From: a virus
Reading direction: 5' to 3' (one strand)
Virus record (IMG/VR): IMGVR_UViG_3300047322_000395
Span: 1 to 47,532 of that record
Length of the DNA stretch: 47,532 nucleotides
Shown piece after piece: positions 1-5,461 of this stretch (position 1 is the first letter of the stretch; each line of letters opens with the position of its first letter). Made by a program: the position numbers and the translations under genes. Below the pieces are notes generated by a model. The model was not told the DNA's origin. It made no database searches and saw only the letters and a program-made list of their open reading frames with translations.

Positions 1-127
1 GCTTGCAACAGTGCCGGCGCGATCTTGCTGATGCTTTCAGACGTTTTCATTTTCGTTCTCTCCGTTCAGTTCGAGGTATTGCTGTTCCTGCTCTTCGAGG
101 TATTGCTGAGTTTCGCGGTCGTCTTCG
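1..127. repeat. Terminal direct repeat, left copy (contig circularisation overlap)
   Basis: Identical base for base to 47406-47532. The stretch holds the first codons of erf (minus strand, ATG at 48-50) and most of the 31-aa gene upstream of it. A length of exactly 127 is a common assembler k-mer size, so this is most simply an assembly overlap from a circular (or circularly permuted) molecule, not a biological terminal repeat. Removing one copy gives 47,405 bp. Confidence 0.95.
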
Positions 128-132
128 TTCAT
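37..132 (-). CDS. 31-aa acidic Gln/Glu-rich peptide upstream of erf
   Basis: Small ORF that starts at ATG 132, overlaps the preceding gene by ATGA, and ends 14 nt inside the start of erf, so it lies in a translationally coupled chain. The peptide is very acidic and rich in Gln and Glu (two QQYLE-type repeats) with no recognisable domain. It carries the CGGAGAG ribosome-binding site for erf within its coding sequence. It spans the contig junction, which supports a circular genome. It may serve mainly as a coupling leader for erf. Confidence 0.6.
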   Translation of the reverse strand: MNEDDRETQQYLEEQEQQYLELNGENENENV

Positions 133-218
133 ACCGGCGAGACTCCCATCGCAGCGCAATAGCCAAGAAACAGTCCGAAGGCAATTGCGAGGGTCCAGTC
201 GAACACGCTTGCGCTCAT
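129..218 (-). CDS. 29-aa single-pass membrane peptide
   Basis: Starts at ATG 218, overlapping the stop of the 75-aa gene by ATGA, and ends with another ATGA overlap into the 31-aa gene. Residues about 8-25 are strongly hydrophobic (LAIAFGLFLGYCAAMG), which fits one transmembrane helix. No family is recognised. Its place between early genes is typical of small phage membrane peptides. The exact 4-bp junctions on both sides are the main evidence that it is translated. Confidence 0.6.
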   Translation of the reverse strand: MSASVFDWTLAIAFGLFLGYCAAMGVSPV

Positions 219-442
219 GACAGCACCTTGGTCAGAAGCGTCGACATGCGTTCGAGGATGAGGACTTGGCGCTCGATTTCTTCGGCGCGGGCTTGCTGCT
301 GCTTGAGATAGACGCGGCTCGATCGCACGTCGCCGCCGTCTTGCTGGATCAGCATTTCGGCGACTTCGACGCCGCTGCGGGCGCTGAATCGAGCGGCTTC
401 TATTAGTTCTTTGAACTGCGCGGGTTTGTTGGTCTGGCTCAT
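215..442 (-). CDS. Small early helical protein, 75 aa
   Basis: ATG 442 follows the purine-rich GAAAGGAAA. It is the first gene after the promoter at 488-515 and starts the transcript running through the membrane peptide and the acidic peptide into erf, ssb and dut. The sequence is mostly charged amphipathic helix, likely coiled coil in the C-terminal half (LKQQQARAEEIERQVLILER). No family is recognised. It could be a small DNA-metabolism accessory or regulatory factor; only position and codon pattern support it. Confidence 0.7.
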   Translation of the reverse strand: MSQTNKPAQFKELIEAARFSARSGVEVAEMLIQQDGGDVRSSRVYLKQQQARAEEIERQVLILERMSTLLTKVLS

Positions 443-480
443 GATCGTGTTTCCTTTCGCTGGTGGTTGTGTGCTGCGTT

Positions 481-515
481 GATATGAATCATATCTCAAC
501 GGTGGGTAGTGTCAA
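481..515 (-). promoter_or_regulatory. Early leftward promoter with 15-bp dyad over the -10
   Basis: Read on the minus strand: -35 TTGACA (510-515), 16-bp spacer, -10 TATGAT (488-493). A perfect 15-bp dyad, GATATGAATCATATC on the plus strand (481-495), covers the -10, so a bound repressor would block RNA polymerase. It drives the operon starting at 442 and continuing into erf. Related dyads lie at 4422-4436, 9347-9361 and, more weakly, 5387-5401. Confidence 0.75.
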
Positions 516-541
516 GCGTTTTCTATCAAAAAGAGATGAAA

Positions 542-1147
542 TTAGCTCGGCACAAACCCGAGTTCGGCGAAACGCGCCTTCAAAGCCTGGTGCGCGGCGA
601 CTTCCAGCGCATGCACGGCGCGCGCGACTTTCTGTGCGAGGCGGTCAACGGCCGACTTGCTGACGCTCAGGCGGTCGCCTATCTGCCGCGTCGTTTCCAT
701 GTACGTTTCACCGTAGGTGAATTCGCGGGCGATGACGGCCTCTAGGAGCGCTTGATTCGCGTGCAGGTGGGTCAGGTGAAACTTCAGCAGCGCGAGGGCT
801 TGCGCGTGCTTCTGATCGGCGTCATCGGCCTTCTGCGCGCTCCAACGGCGCCCTTCGTAGCGGCGCAGCGTGCCAGGGTCGCGGTGATAGCGCGCGATGA
901 CTGCGGCGCGCTCGATGGCGGTCAGGGTCGCATCAAGGGCTTTCATCGCCCACGCTGCGTCTGTGATGCGGTCTGTAAATTCGACTTTGCCGGTCACGGT
1001 CGAGCGCGCGACGGACTCAGAATAGCCAGGAACCTTTACGGCCTCGACTAGCGCGAGCGTTTCGAATACGCTTTCGAGCGCTCGATGTACGTTTGCAAAG
1101 ACCGGTACTCGCCGCACCGCTTCCGCATCACCCGCTCTTTCGCGCAT
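542..1147 (-). CDS. Putative HTH late-gene regulator (Q/DUF1133-like)
   Basis: A 201-aa protein, last gene of the early operon that starts at 3435. The start ATG 1147 is chosen because GGAG sits 6 nt upstream; longer in-frame starts would overlap the Cys-rich gene further. The C-terminal third contains a likely helix-turn-helix (TTRQIGDRLSVSKSAVDRLA) followed by a helix, resembling sigma-region-4-like regulators found at the end of phage early operons. By position it could switch on the head-tail operon. The family assignment is tentative and no biochemical motif proves antitermination. Confidence 0.6.
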   Translation of the reverse strand: MRERAGDAEAVRRVPVFANVHRALESVFETLALVEAVKVPGYSESVARSTVTGKVEFTDRITDAAWAMKALDATLTAIERAAVIARYHRDPGTLRRYEGRRWSAQKADDADQKHAQALALLKFHLTHLHANQALLEAVIAREFTYGETYMETTRQIGDRLSVSKSAVDRLAQKVARAVHALEVAAHQALKARFAELGFVPS

Positions 1148-1275
1148 ATCGAATCTCCAAGGAACTCCGTTTTCCCGATCGACCATACGCAGTGTCGACA
1201 TGTGGGGTTGCGCTCTTCGCGCTCGATCAGAATCAAAAGTGGGTCGCGAGCATCGCCGCGTCGCTGCCACGTCAT
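1048..1275 (-). CDS. Cys-rich small protein (probable zinc binding), 75 aa
   Basis: ATG 1275 overlaps the preceding stop by ATGA. The protein carries CRHC in the middle and two further cysteines (SICAKER, KRCGEY), a spacing compatible with a four-Cys zinc site. It overlaps the next gene (start 1147) by 100 bp in another frame, which is long, so either its C-terminus or the chosen downstream start could be wrong. Similar short Cys-containing proteins are common in Burkholderia phage early operons; function unknown. Confidence 0.6.
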   Translation of the reverse strand: MTWQRRGDARDPLLILIEREERNPTCRHCVWSIGKTEFLGDSICAKERVMRKRCGEYRSLQTYIERSKAYSKRSR

Positions 1276-1556
1276 GCAAAAAGGTCCGGCGCGCTCGCCA
1301 CGAGCTTGCATGTGCGCCGTGTAATCGGGTCTTTGATCCGCGCGCCCGGCTCGATCACCGCGCCAGTCGCAAGCAACTCGTTCACGCGACCCGTCACCGA
1401 CTGGATCGGCAGACGCAGCGCGCGGGATATGGCGTTGCGCGTGACGCCGGCCGGGTAGATCGTCCGCAGGAAGCGCTCGACGGCGATGCGCTGGCGCGAG
1501 GCCTTCCCTTCGGCCTTGTGCTCGTCGAGTGCTTCTATGCTGGTCGATGCGATCAT
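1272..1556 (-). CDS. Small winged-helix-like DNA-binding protein, 94 aa
   Basis: The central part (VERFLRTIYPAGVTRNAISR followed by ALRLPIQSVTGRVNELLATG) reads as a helix-turn-helix with a recognition helix and a short wing (IKDPITRRTCKLV). It ends in an ATGA overlap with the Cys-rich gene and lies just downstream of the two replication genes. A regulator or replication accessory protein is likely; the exact target is unknown. Confidence 0.7.
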   Translation of the reverse strand: MIASTSIEALDEHKAEGKASRQRIAVERFLRTIYPAGVTRNAISRALRLPIQSVTGRVNELLATGAVIEPGARIKDPITRRTCKLVASAPDLFA

Positions 1557-1563
1557 TTCGAGC

Positions 1564-2241
1564 CTATGCGGTTGGAATATCCTCAGGTGATTTTAACGCA
1601 AATGCTCTCGTATGGGTAGCATTTGCGGGCAAAAATTTGGTCGCCTCGGTGAATGCGATGCGCGGCGTGTTCGATCCGTTTTGCAACACGAGTTGTGCTT
1701 TCTTCGGGTCGCCGATCAGCAAAGGGGGCGCGACCGGGTAGCCCTGCCGTGCGTTGTAATCCTCCGGCGTGCCGATGAGCTTCGACGGGTATTGCGGCAC
1801 CTCGCCGCGCATCTTGTAGCCGCGATACCGGTTCACGAACTCGTTTTGCGTGAACGGGTATTGCTCGGCGTCAACGCGGCAAATCTTGATCCAGCCGCCC
1901 ATATCCTCGATGACGCGGTGAATCAGCGGATCGTCGAACACGACCGAATATTGGTCGCCGCGCGTGCGGATCGCGTAATCGACGGCGCTCCACGCGAGAT
2001 TGGCGGAATCCTTCGTCGAGCCTTGCAGCATCTTCACGATGTCGGCGGGCTTTGGGCACCATTGGCCGGAATCCGGATTCATGGCGTGCTGCCCGAGCGC
2101 GCGCTCGACCGCGGCAATGTCGAACGGCTCCATCGCCATCGTCCAAACCGTCAACGCGAACTCGGAGAAATCCTGTCGATAGAACGCGTGGACGTCGGCT
2201 AGCACTGCGGCAAGGCGAAGCTGGTCATTCTTCGTTTTCAT
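1564..2241 (-). CDS. DUF6475-type replication-associated protein, 225 aa
   Basis: ATG 2241 overlaps the end of the DUF1376 gene by 17 bp. The N-terminal 130 residues match the DUF6475 pattern as I know it: an FYRQDFSEFAL opening, then HAMNPDSGQWCPKPADIVKM and later VVFDDPLIHRVIEDMGGW. Members usually follow a DUF1376/O-like gene in phage replication modules, in the place of a helicase loader such as lambda P or a primosomal partner. No Walker motif is visible, so it is unlikely to be the helicase. The role as a replication partner rests on context. Confidence 0.75.
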   Translation of the reverse strand: MKTKNDQLRLAAVLADVHAFYRQDFSEFALTVWTMAMEPFDIAAVERALGQHAMNPDSGQWCPKPADIVKMLQGSTKDSANLAWSAVDYAIRTRGDQYSVVFDDPLIHRVIEDMGGWIKICRVDAEQYPFTQNEFVNRYRGYKMRGEVPQYPSKLIGTPEDYNARQGYPVAPPLLIGDPKKAQLVLQNGSNTPRIAFTEATKFLPANATHTRAFALKSPEDIPTA

Positions 2242-3100
2242 GGTCGTTCCCCTTTGCGGCTTCTTCAGCCTGTAGGCGCGCTGCGAATCGCTCGACAACC
2301 GCGCGGTTATTGCGTTCGAGTTGTTCCTGCTTGCTCACGTACCCGCCCGTATTGCGCGGCCCTGCGTTGCGCTGAACCTGTGCGGCAAGATCGAACGTGC
2401 TTTGCTGACCGCCTTGCTTGCCTTGGATCATGTCGGCATTGAATCCGCCGAATCCGCGCCCGGCGCAGTACTCGACGGCTTCCTTGAGCGAAACGCCCGC
2501 CTTCTGCGCCTCCTTGACCGTGCGTTCAAAAGCGGTCAGCGTGTTCGCCAAGTTCTTTTTCGCTCTCGCTGCAAACCAGTCGGTGATGTGCTGATCCTCA
2601 ACCCCTCGATCGGTGAGCCATTTGCGGGCGTCGAAGCGCGAAGCGCTAGCGCTCGAAGAGCGCGTGCCTTTCTCTTTTGGTTCTTGGTTAGTGGTTAGTG
2701 GTTCTTGGTTAGTGGTTAAGGTTATTTTCGGTTCGACTTCGCTTTCATGTGGGTTCGCTTCAGAAACCATGTGGGTTTTCTTCGGCCTCCCGCCTCGCTT
2801 CCCGTTCTCCCTGTTGGCGTCTGCCTTTGCGCTGTATTGAGACAGTTCCGACTCACACCGCTTGTGCATCCACCCGTTTTTCGTCTCTTCGAAGAACTCT
2901 CTGAGCACAGTTTCGACCGCCGTTTGCTCTTCCTGGGTTCTTGCGCATAACCGACGGAAAACCACTTGGGTTTCGAGTGGGATCGGCTTCTCGTCGAGGT
3001 AGTACATGTCCAAAAGCTGACGATAAGCGCCGTGCTCTATCAGGGTCAGGTGCGCTGTCGCGGCTTTGTAATCGCCGATATGGTGTTTGTAGTAATTCAC
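2225..3100 (-). CDS. DUF1376 (YdaU-like) replication protein, 291 aa
   Basis: Starts at GTG 3100, overlapping the previous stop by GTGA. The N-terminus has the DUF1376 hallmark (YYKHHIGDYKAATAHLTLIE, GAYRQLLDMYYLDEKPIP). The middle is a basic linker (GKRGGRPKK) followed by a duplicated TTNQEP segment; the C-terminal half is helical and charged. In phages this family stands where lambda O-type initiators do, so a role in starting lytic replication is likely. The duplicated segment is encoded by two 19-bp direct repeats with a 21-bp period (2679-2718), suggesting an internal origin as in lambda O. Confidence 0.75.
   Translation of the reverse strand: MNYYKHHIGDYKAATAHLTLIEHGAYRQLLDMYYLDEKPIPLETQVVFRRLCARTQEEQTAVETVLREFFEETKNGWMHKRCESELSQYSAKADANRENGKRGGRPKKTHMVSEANPHESEVEPKITLTTNQEPLTTNQEPKEKGTRSSSASASRFDARKWLTDRGVEDQHITDWFAARAKKNLANTLTAFERTVKEAQKAGVSLKEAVEYCAGRGFGGFNADMIQGKQGGQQSTFDLAAQVQRNAGPRNTGGYVSKQEQLERNNRAVVERFAARLQAEEAAKGNDHENEE
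2679..2718. repeat. Two 19-bp iteron-like direct repeats inside the DUF1376 gene
   Basis: GGTTCTTGGTTAGTGGTTA occurs at 2679-2697 and again at 2700-2718, exactly 21 bp apart (about two helical turns), followed by a more AT-rich stretch starting GGTTATTTTCGG. It is clearly less GC-rich than its surroundings. The repeats encode the TTNQEP duplication. Lambda and relatives carry their origin iterons inside gene O, so this is a candidate lytic origin. Confidence 0.6.
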
Positions 3101-3435
3101 GCCGACACCTTCGCGGCCTCGAACGCGCGACGCTCGGCGCTCTCTTCGTGCTCGCGGTATCCGATCGCATTGCACAGCGTGTCGAGGTTCACGACGACGC
3201 CGAGCGACAGGAAAATGGCGTACTGCAAGAGTTTCCCGTTCGTGTAGGTGAAATTTTTCTTGCCGATGCGAACGAGCGCGAAGCTCTCATAGCGAACGCC
3301 GGCCGTCTCGCAGATCACGCGCAGCACTGGCGTTCCCGCCTGTTTCCAGACGCGGTGGGCGGTGAGCATCGGAAGTGCGCGCATCTGCTCGTCAAGCGAT
3401 GGATCGACGCCATACATGTTCAAATCGCCCTTCAT
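3097..3435 (-). CDS. First gene of early operon, possible Cro-like regulator, 112 aa
   Basis: It begins the leftward operon, facing the CI-like gene across a control region, the classic position of a Cro or early activator. ATG 3435 has the strong site CGGAGAGAGG upstream; an internal ATG (MYGVDPS) is possible. The segment LRVICETAGVRYESFALVRIG could be a helix-turn-helix but is not a clear match, and I do not recognise the family. The ribosome-binding site contains the CGGAGAG core that is complementary to the predicted sRNA loop at 4503-4509. Confidence 0.65.
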   Translation of the reverse strand: MKGDLNMYGVDPSLDEQMRALPMLTAHRVWKQAGTPVLRVICETAGVRYESFALVRIGKKNFTYTNGKLLQYAIFLSLGVVVNLDTLCNAIGYREHEESAERRAFEAAKVSA

Positions 3436-3461
3436 GTTTTCACCTCTCTCCGGTATTCAAT

Positions 3462-3496
3462 GTAGAGAGTATAGCTATCTCGTAGAGAGCATGCAA
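3462..3496 (-). promoter_or_regulatory. Leftward early promoter with direct-repeat operator
   Basis: Minus-strand -35 TTGCAT (3491-3496), 17-bp spacer, -10 TATACT (3468-3473). GTAGAGAG occurs twice in direct orientation at 3462-3469 and 3482-3489, 20 bp apart, one inside the spacer and one just past the -10. The stretch 3467-3481 also has GAG and CTC outer arms like the 15-bp dyad family. Probable target of the CI-like repressor. Confidence 0.6.
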
Positions 3497-3511
3497 GCAC
3501 AAAAAGAGATG

Positions 3512-3524
3512 TCTTATCATAAGA
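3512..3524. promoter_or_regulatory. 13-bp palindrome in the repressor control region
   Basis: TCTTATCATAAGA is a perfect inverted repeat around a central C. It lies between the leftward promoter and the CI-like gene, directly after a GAGATG half-site (3506-3511). Likely a protein-binding site; the protein that binds is not known. Confidence 0.45.
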
Positions 3525-3645
3525 TTCAGACAAAACGCGTCTATTTAGTGTGGGGTTTCTATTGCTGCGCTTGCTATCGCCGTGGTATGGTTCCGTATCA
3601 AAGCGGCACATAAACCCAAAATTACACTGCCTACGTGGACCAAAA

Positions 3646-4071
3646 ATGGACATTACAGAGATTCGCTACCGCAACTTCAAAGCCCTCTTTGAGCAGTTCA
3701 AAGAGGTAGTGAGGCGCGACGATCCAGGTGCGCCAGAGAAAGGTATGTTGAAGCTCTTCGGCGAGAGAGTCGGGGTGCGGGAGGCGTACATGTCGCACAT
3801 CAACACCAAGTACAAAGGAATCGGCCCGACGACCGCGCGCAAGATCGAACAGGGGTTCAAGCTGGCGCATGGCTGGATGGATCAGCAGCACGACAAGAAG
3901 CCGCGCGCCGAGCAGCAGGCGCAGCCGGAACACGTCTCGGATGAGACGGTAGAGCCGACCGACGCCGACGAGTTGGCGTTCCTGGAAACGGCGATCGAGG
4001 TCTATCGAAAAGACCCGCTCCGCGCGCAGACCGCCCTACTGAAAGCCATGTCGAACAAGTTCAAGTCGTAA
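3646..4071 (+). CDS. CI-like prophage repressor (HTH, no peptidase domain), 141 aa
   Basis: Plus-strand gene divergent from the leftward early operon. ATG 3646 is the first start that gives a normal repressor N-terminus (MDITEIRYRNFKALFEQFKE). Residues about 35-58 form a helix-turn-helix (LFGERVGVREAYMSHINTKY), then a hydrophilic linker and a helical C-terminal segment that may dimerise. No S24/LexA-type catalytic Ser/Lys domain is present, so RecA-driven self-cleavage is not expected and induction must work another way, for instance through an antirepressor or the nearby RNA. The ribosome-binding site is weak. Repressor role is inferred from domain and position. Confidence 0.7.
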   Translation: MDITEIRYRNFKALFEQFKEVVRRDDPGAPEKGMLKLFGERVGVREAYMSHINTKYKGIGPTTARKIEQGFKLAHGWMDQQHDKKPRAEQQAQPEHVSDETVEPTDADELAFLETAIEVYRKDPLRAQTALLKAMSNKFKS

Positions 4072-4087
4072 CGCGGCGCGCACATTT

Positions 4088-4099
4088 GTAACTAGTTAC
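4088..4099. promoter_or_regulatory. 12-bp perfect palindrome after the repressor gene
   Basis: GTAACTAGTTAC is fully symmetric and lies 17 bp after the repressor stop codon in a sharply AT-richer stretch (4080-4260). A possible operator for whatever transcribes the small ORF at 4255; no further support. Confidence 0.3.
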
Positions 4100-4254
4100 G
4101 CCTATCACAAATCGCCCGGTATTTGTTTCCTGTGGTAGTATTGTTATGTAATAAAATTCTTCATTCATCTGCTTGTACTACCTTTGAGCTAGGGGTACGA
4201 TTGGTCCCTGTCGGTGCTGTGACTGCCGATCTGAACCCCCTTGGATCAAAAAAA

Positions 4255-4416
4255 ATGTTGAACGAACAAAGCATTGCAGTCCCGAACCTCGCAAACGATG
4301 GCGTGCCGTCAATGCCGCCTTCCGTGATGAATGAAGAGGAATTTTTGATAGCCGTTTCGATGCTGAACCACAGCGAGCGGATGGAGTTTTTGCGTTGTAT
4401 GAATGCAACACACTAA
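4255..4416 (+). CDS. Small acidic ORF in the immunity region, 53 aa
   Basis: Short ORF between the repressor and the sRNA promoter. The downstream ATG 4255 is preferred to the in-frame upstream ATG 4123 because the intervening sequence is AT-rich and not phage-like in codon use. The peptide (MLNEQSIAVPNLAND... VMNEEEFLIAVSMLNHSERM) is acidic with a C-terminal helix and no known family. The ribosome-binding site is poor. It could be a small antirepressor-type peptide, or not a gene; the 15-bp dyad begins 6 bp after its stop. Confidence 0.35.
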   Translation: MLNEQSIAVPNLANDGVPSMPPSVMNEEEFLIAVSMLNHSERMEFLRCMNATH

Positions 4417-4421
4417 ATTTA

Positions 4422-4436
4422 GAGATGATTCATCTC
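4422..4436. promoter_or_regulatory. 15-bp dyad operator upstream of the sRNA promoter
   Basis: GAGATGATTCATCTC is symmetric except at its centre, and the symmetry extends one base on each side (4421-4437). It ends 9 bp before the -35 box of the sRNA promoter. It shares the ATGATTCAT core with the dyad at 481-495 and resembles 9347-9361. A bound repressor here could repress or, at this upstream distance, activate the sRNA promoter. Confidence 0.65.
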
Positions 4437-4445
4437 TTTAGGGTA

Positions 4446-4474
4446 TTGACAGAGGCGGGACGCTAAACTACAAT
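4446..4474 (+). promoter_or_regulatory. Near-consensus sigma70 promoter for an sRNA
   Basis: -35 TTGACA (4446-4451), 17-bp spacer, -10 TACAAT (4469-4474). It is the strongest promoter match in the window. Transcription should begin near 4481, and a rho-independent terminator follows within 80 bp with no credible ORF between them. Confidence 0.85.
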
Positions 4475-4480
4475 TCTGTC

Positions 4481-4560
4481 ATGTTGAAGTAATCCGCAAG
4501 AACTCTCCGTAGCAGTGCTTCAAGGGCGCCAAGGGTCAAACCTCGGCGCCCTTTCTTTTT
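4481..4560 (+). ncRNA. Predicted ~80-nt regulatory sRNA of the immunity region
   Basis: Bounded by the promoter at 4446-4474 and a terminator at 4524-4560. Hairpin 1 pairs TTGAAG (4484-4489) with CTTCAA (4518-4523), leaving a 28-nt loop that holds CTCTCCG (4503-4509). Hairpin 2 is the terminator. The loop motif is complementary to CGGAGAG, the ribosome-binding core of several early genes in this genome (3435, 8930, 9311, 38827, 45168 and erf). Size and position recall the P1 C4 and P4 CI immunity RNAs, but I cannot align them here. Function is inferred. Confidence 0.65.
4524..4560 (+). terminator. Rho-independent terminator of the sRNA
   Basis: GGGCGCC (4524-4530) pairs with GGCGCCC (4545-4551), extended inward by AGG/CCT around a GTCAAA loop with one mismatch, then TTTCTTTTT (4552-4560). 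Very strong hairpin and U-tract. Confidence 0.9.
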
Positions 4561-4796
4561 GCTGCTCGAAAACACAAGTCCCGAGTTCAAATCGGGCCGA
4601 CTAGCCGGCGTAACTGGCTCCTTCGGGTTTCGTGCCTTGTCTGATGCGCAACGCATCGAAGCCGCTTATCCAGCGCACTTCCCCGCCGCTACGGGCGGTG
4701 AGGCGCGAAACCCGAAGGCACACAAGCCAGGCAAGTGCCGCAACCATTCCCCGATGGCCGGTGCGATACATGCGCGATCGCGCGAATCTAGTCGTA
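4561..4796. other. Non-coding, highly structured intergenic region
   Basis: No credible gene on either strand. It holds a 17-bp inverted repeat, CCTTCGGGTTTCGTGCC (4620-4636) against 4702-4718 (one mismatch), enclosing a perfect hairpin GATGCG-CAA-CGCATC (4643-4657) and a CCGCC/GGCGG hairpin. A smaller stem, CCCGA/TCGGG, lies at 4581-4597. The whole could fold into a branched RNA or single-strand DNA structure of about 100 nt. Candidate roles are a structured RNA, an origin or packaging element; none can be chosen from sequence alone. Confidence 0.5.
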
Positions 4797-4823
4797 AAAC
4801 GAAAAGCCGCTCGGTTGAGCGGC
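4797..4823 (-). terminator. Rho-independent terminator of the 5362-4902 operon
   Basis: On the minus strand GCCGCTC-AACC-GAGCGGC (4806-4823) is followed by TTTTCGTTTTAC. It lies about 80 bp after the stop of the gene ending at 4902 and closes that short operon before the sRNA region. Confidence 0.85.
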
Positions 4824-4901
4824 GCGGCGGATCGGGTCGCCACCCATGATCCAATGCCAAACAGTCGGAAGCCCGGAACTCGCAACCGGGCACACCGAAT
4901 C

Positions 4902-5240
4902 TCATTTTAGTGCTACACGCGCGCGAGACTGAAGCTTGCGCAGTGCTTCGCGATTGTCGGCAAGATCATCGCCCCAATCGACGAGCGCTTTACAGATTGC
5001 GCGAAACTCTTTCGCATTCTCTAGGGCGTTCCGCTTCTCGATCGTCGGCCGCGATACCTTGCGCGGCTTTCGCTCGATGGTCGCGAGTATGTTGGCAAGT
5101 TCGGCTCCCTCCCTAGCGTCGAGCGCCTTTAGGTAGAAAGACTTCGGATTCCGTGCATAGTCGCCCGGCGCTCCGATCGCTCGCCGGTACAACTCGACGA
5201 GCAGGTGCTTCGGCATCGCTGCAAGGTGCGGTCTGTTCAT
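4902..5240 (-). CDS. Unrecognised basic helical protein, 112 aa
   Basis: ATG 5240 overlaps the acidic 41-aa gene by ATGA. The protein is basic and helical (NRPHLAAMPKHLLVELYRRA, KFRAICKALVDWGDDLADNR-like C-terminus) with no family I recognise. It is the second and last gene of a short operon driven by the promoter at 5394-5423. Partner genes and the dyad near that promoter suggest it is expressed early or is repressed in lysogeny. Confidence 0.65.
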   Translation of the reverse strand: MNRPHLAAMPKHLLVELYRRAIGAPGDYARNPKSFYLKALDAREGAELANILATIERKPRKVSRPTIEKRNALENAKEFRAICKALVDWGDDLADNREALRKLQSRARVALK

Positions 5241-5362
5241 TCGTCCATCCGGGCAAAGTGTCGATCAGCGTCGCGCTCGTCACGATCTGCGCGGCGTTCC
5301 TCGTCTGTCATCTCTTCTTCGTCGTAATTATCGGCTGAAAAATCGTCGTAGTAGTGGAGCAT
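5237..5362 (-). CDS. 41-aa highly acidic peptide
   Basis: ATG 5362 follows GAGG at good spacing and is the first gene after the promoter at 5394-5423. The peptide is dominated by Asp and Glu (YDEEEMTDEERRADRDERDA). It ends in an ATGA overlap with the basic 112-aa protein. A small acidic DNA-mimic or antagonist partner is conceivable, but only charge supports this. Confidence 0.6.
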   Translation of the reverse strand: MLHYYDDFSADNYDEEEMTDEERRADRDERDADRHFARMDE

Positions 5363-5386
5363 TTCGGGCCTCGCGGTGTTGGTGTA

Positions 5387-5440
5387 TGTGTGAAGCATAT
5401 CCGCGAGGTAGCGTAACAGTCAACAAATATCTTCGCTGTT
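5387..5440 (-). promoter_or_regulatory. Early promoter, copy 1 of a duplicated promoter module
   Basis: Minus-strand -35 TTGACT (5418-5423), 18-bp spacer, -10 TATGCT (5394-5399). The 26 bp from 5415 to 5440, covering the -35 and the region upstream of it, match 9375-9400 at 24 of 26 positions. A degenerate 15-bp dyad (TGTGTGAAGCATATC, 5387-5401) overlaps the -10. Both copies stand between divergent genes. Confidence 0.7.
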
Positions 5441-5461
5441 TATCCTATTGGGGTAAAACCG

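Noticed and set aside
1-127. True virion terminal repeats (T7- or T5-like)
   Set aside because: The length equals a common k-mer size and an early gene runs straight through the repeat, so an assembly overlap is the simpler explanation.
3646-4071. LexA/CI-type self-cleaving repressor
   Set aside because: Only the DNA-binding half is present; no S24 catalytic Ser/Lys region exists in this 141-aa protein.
4575-4610. tRNA-like T-arm (GTTCAAATC) beside the sRNA
   Set aside because: The stem pairs in the wrong register for a T-arm (bases 50-52 do not pair), no acceptor or anticodon arm fits, and no CCA end is encoded.
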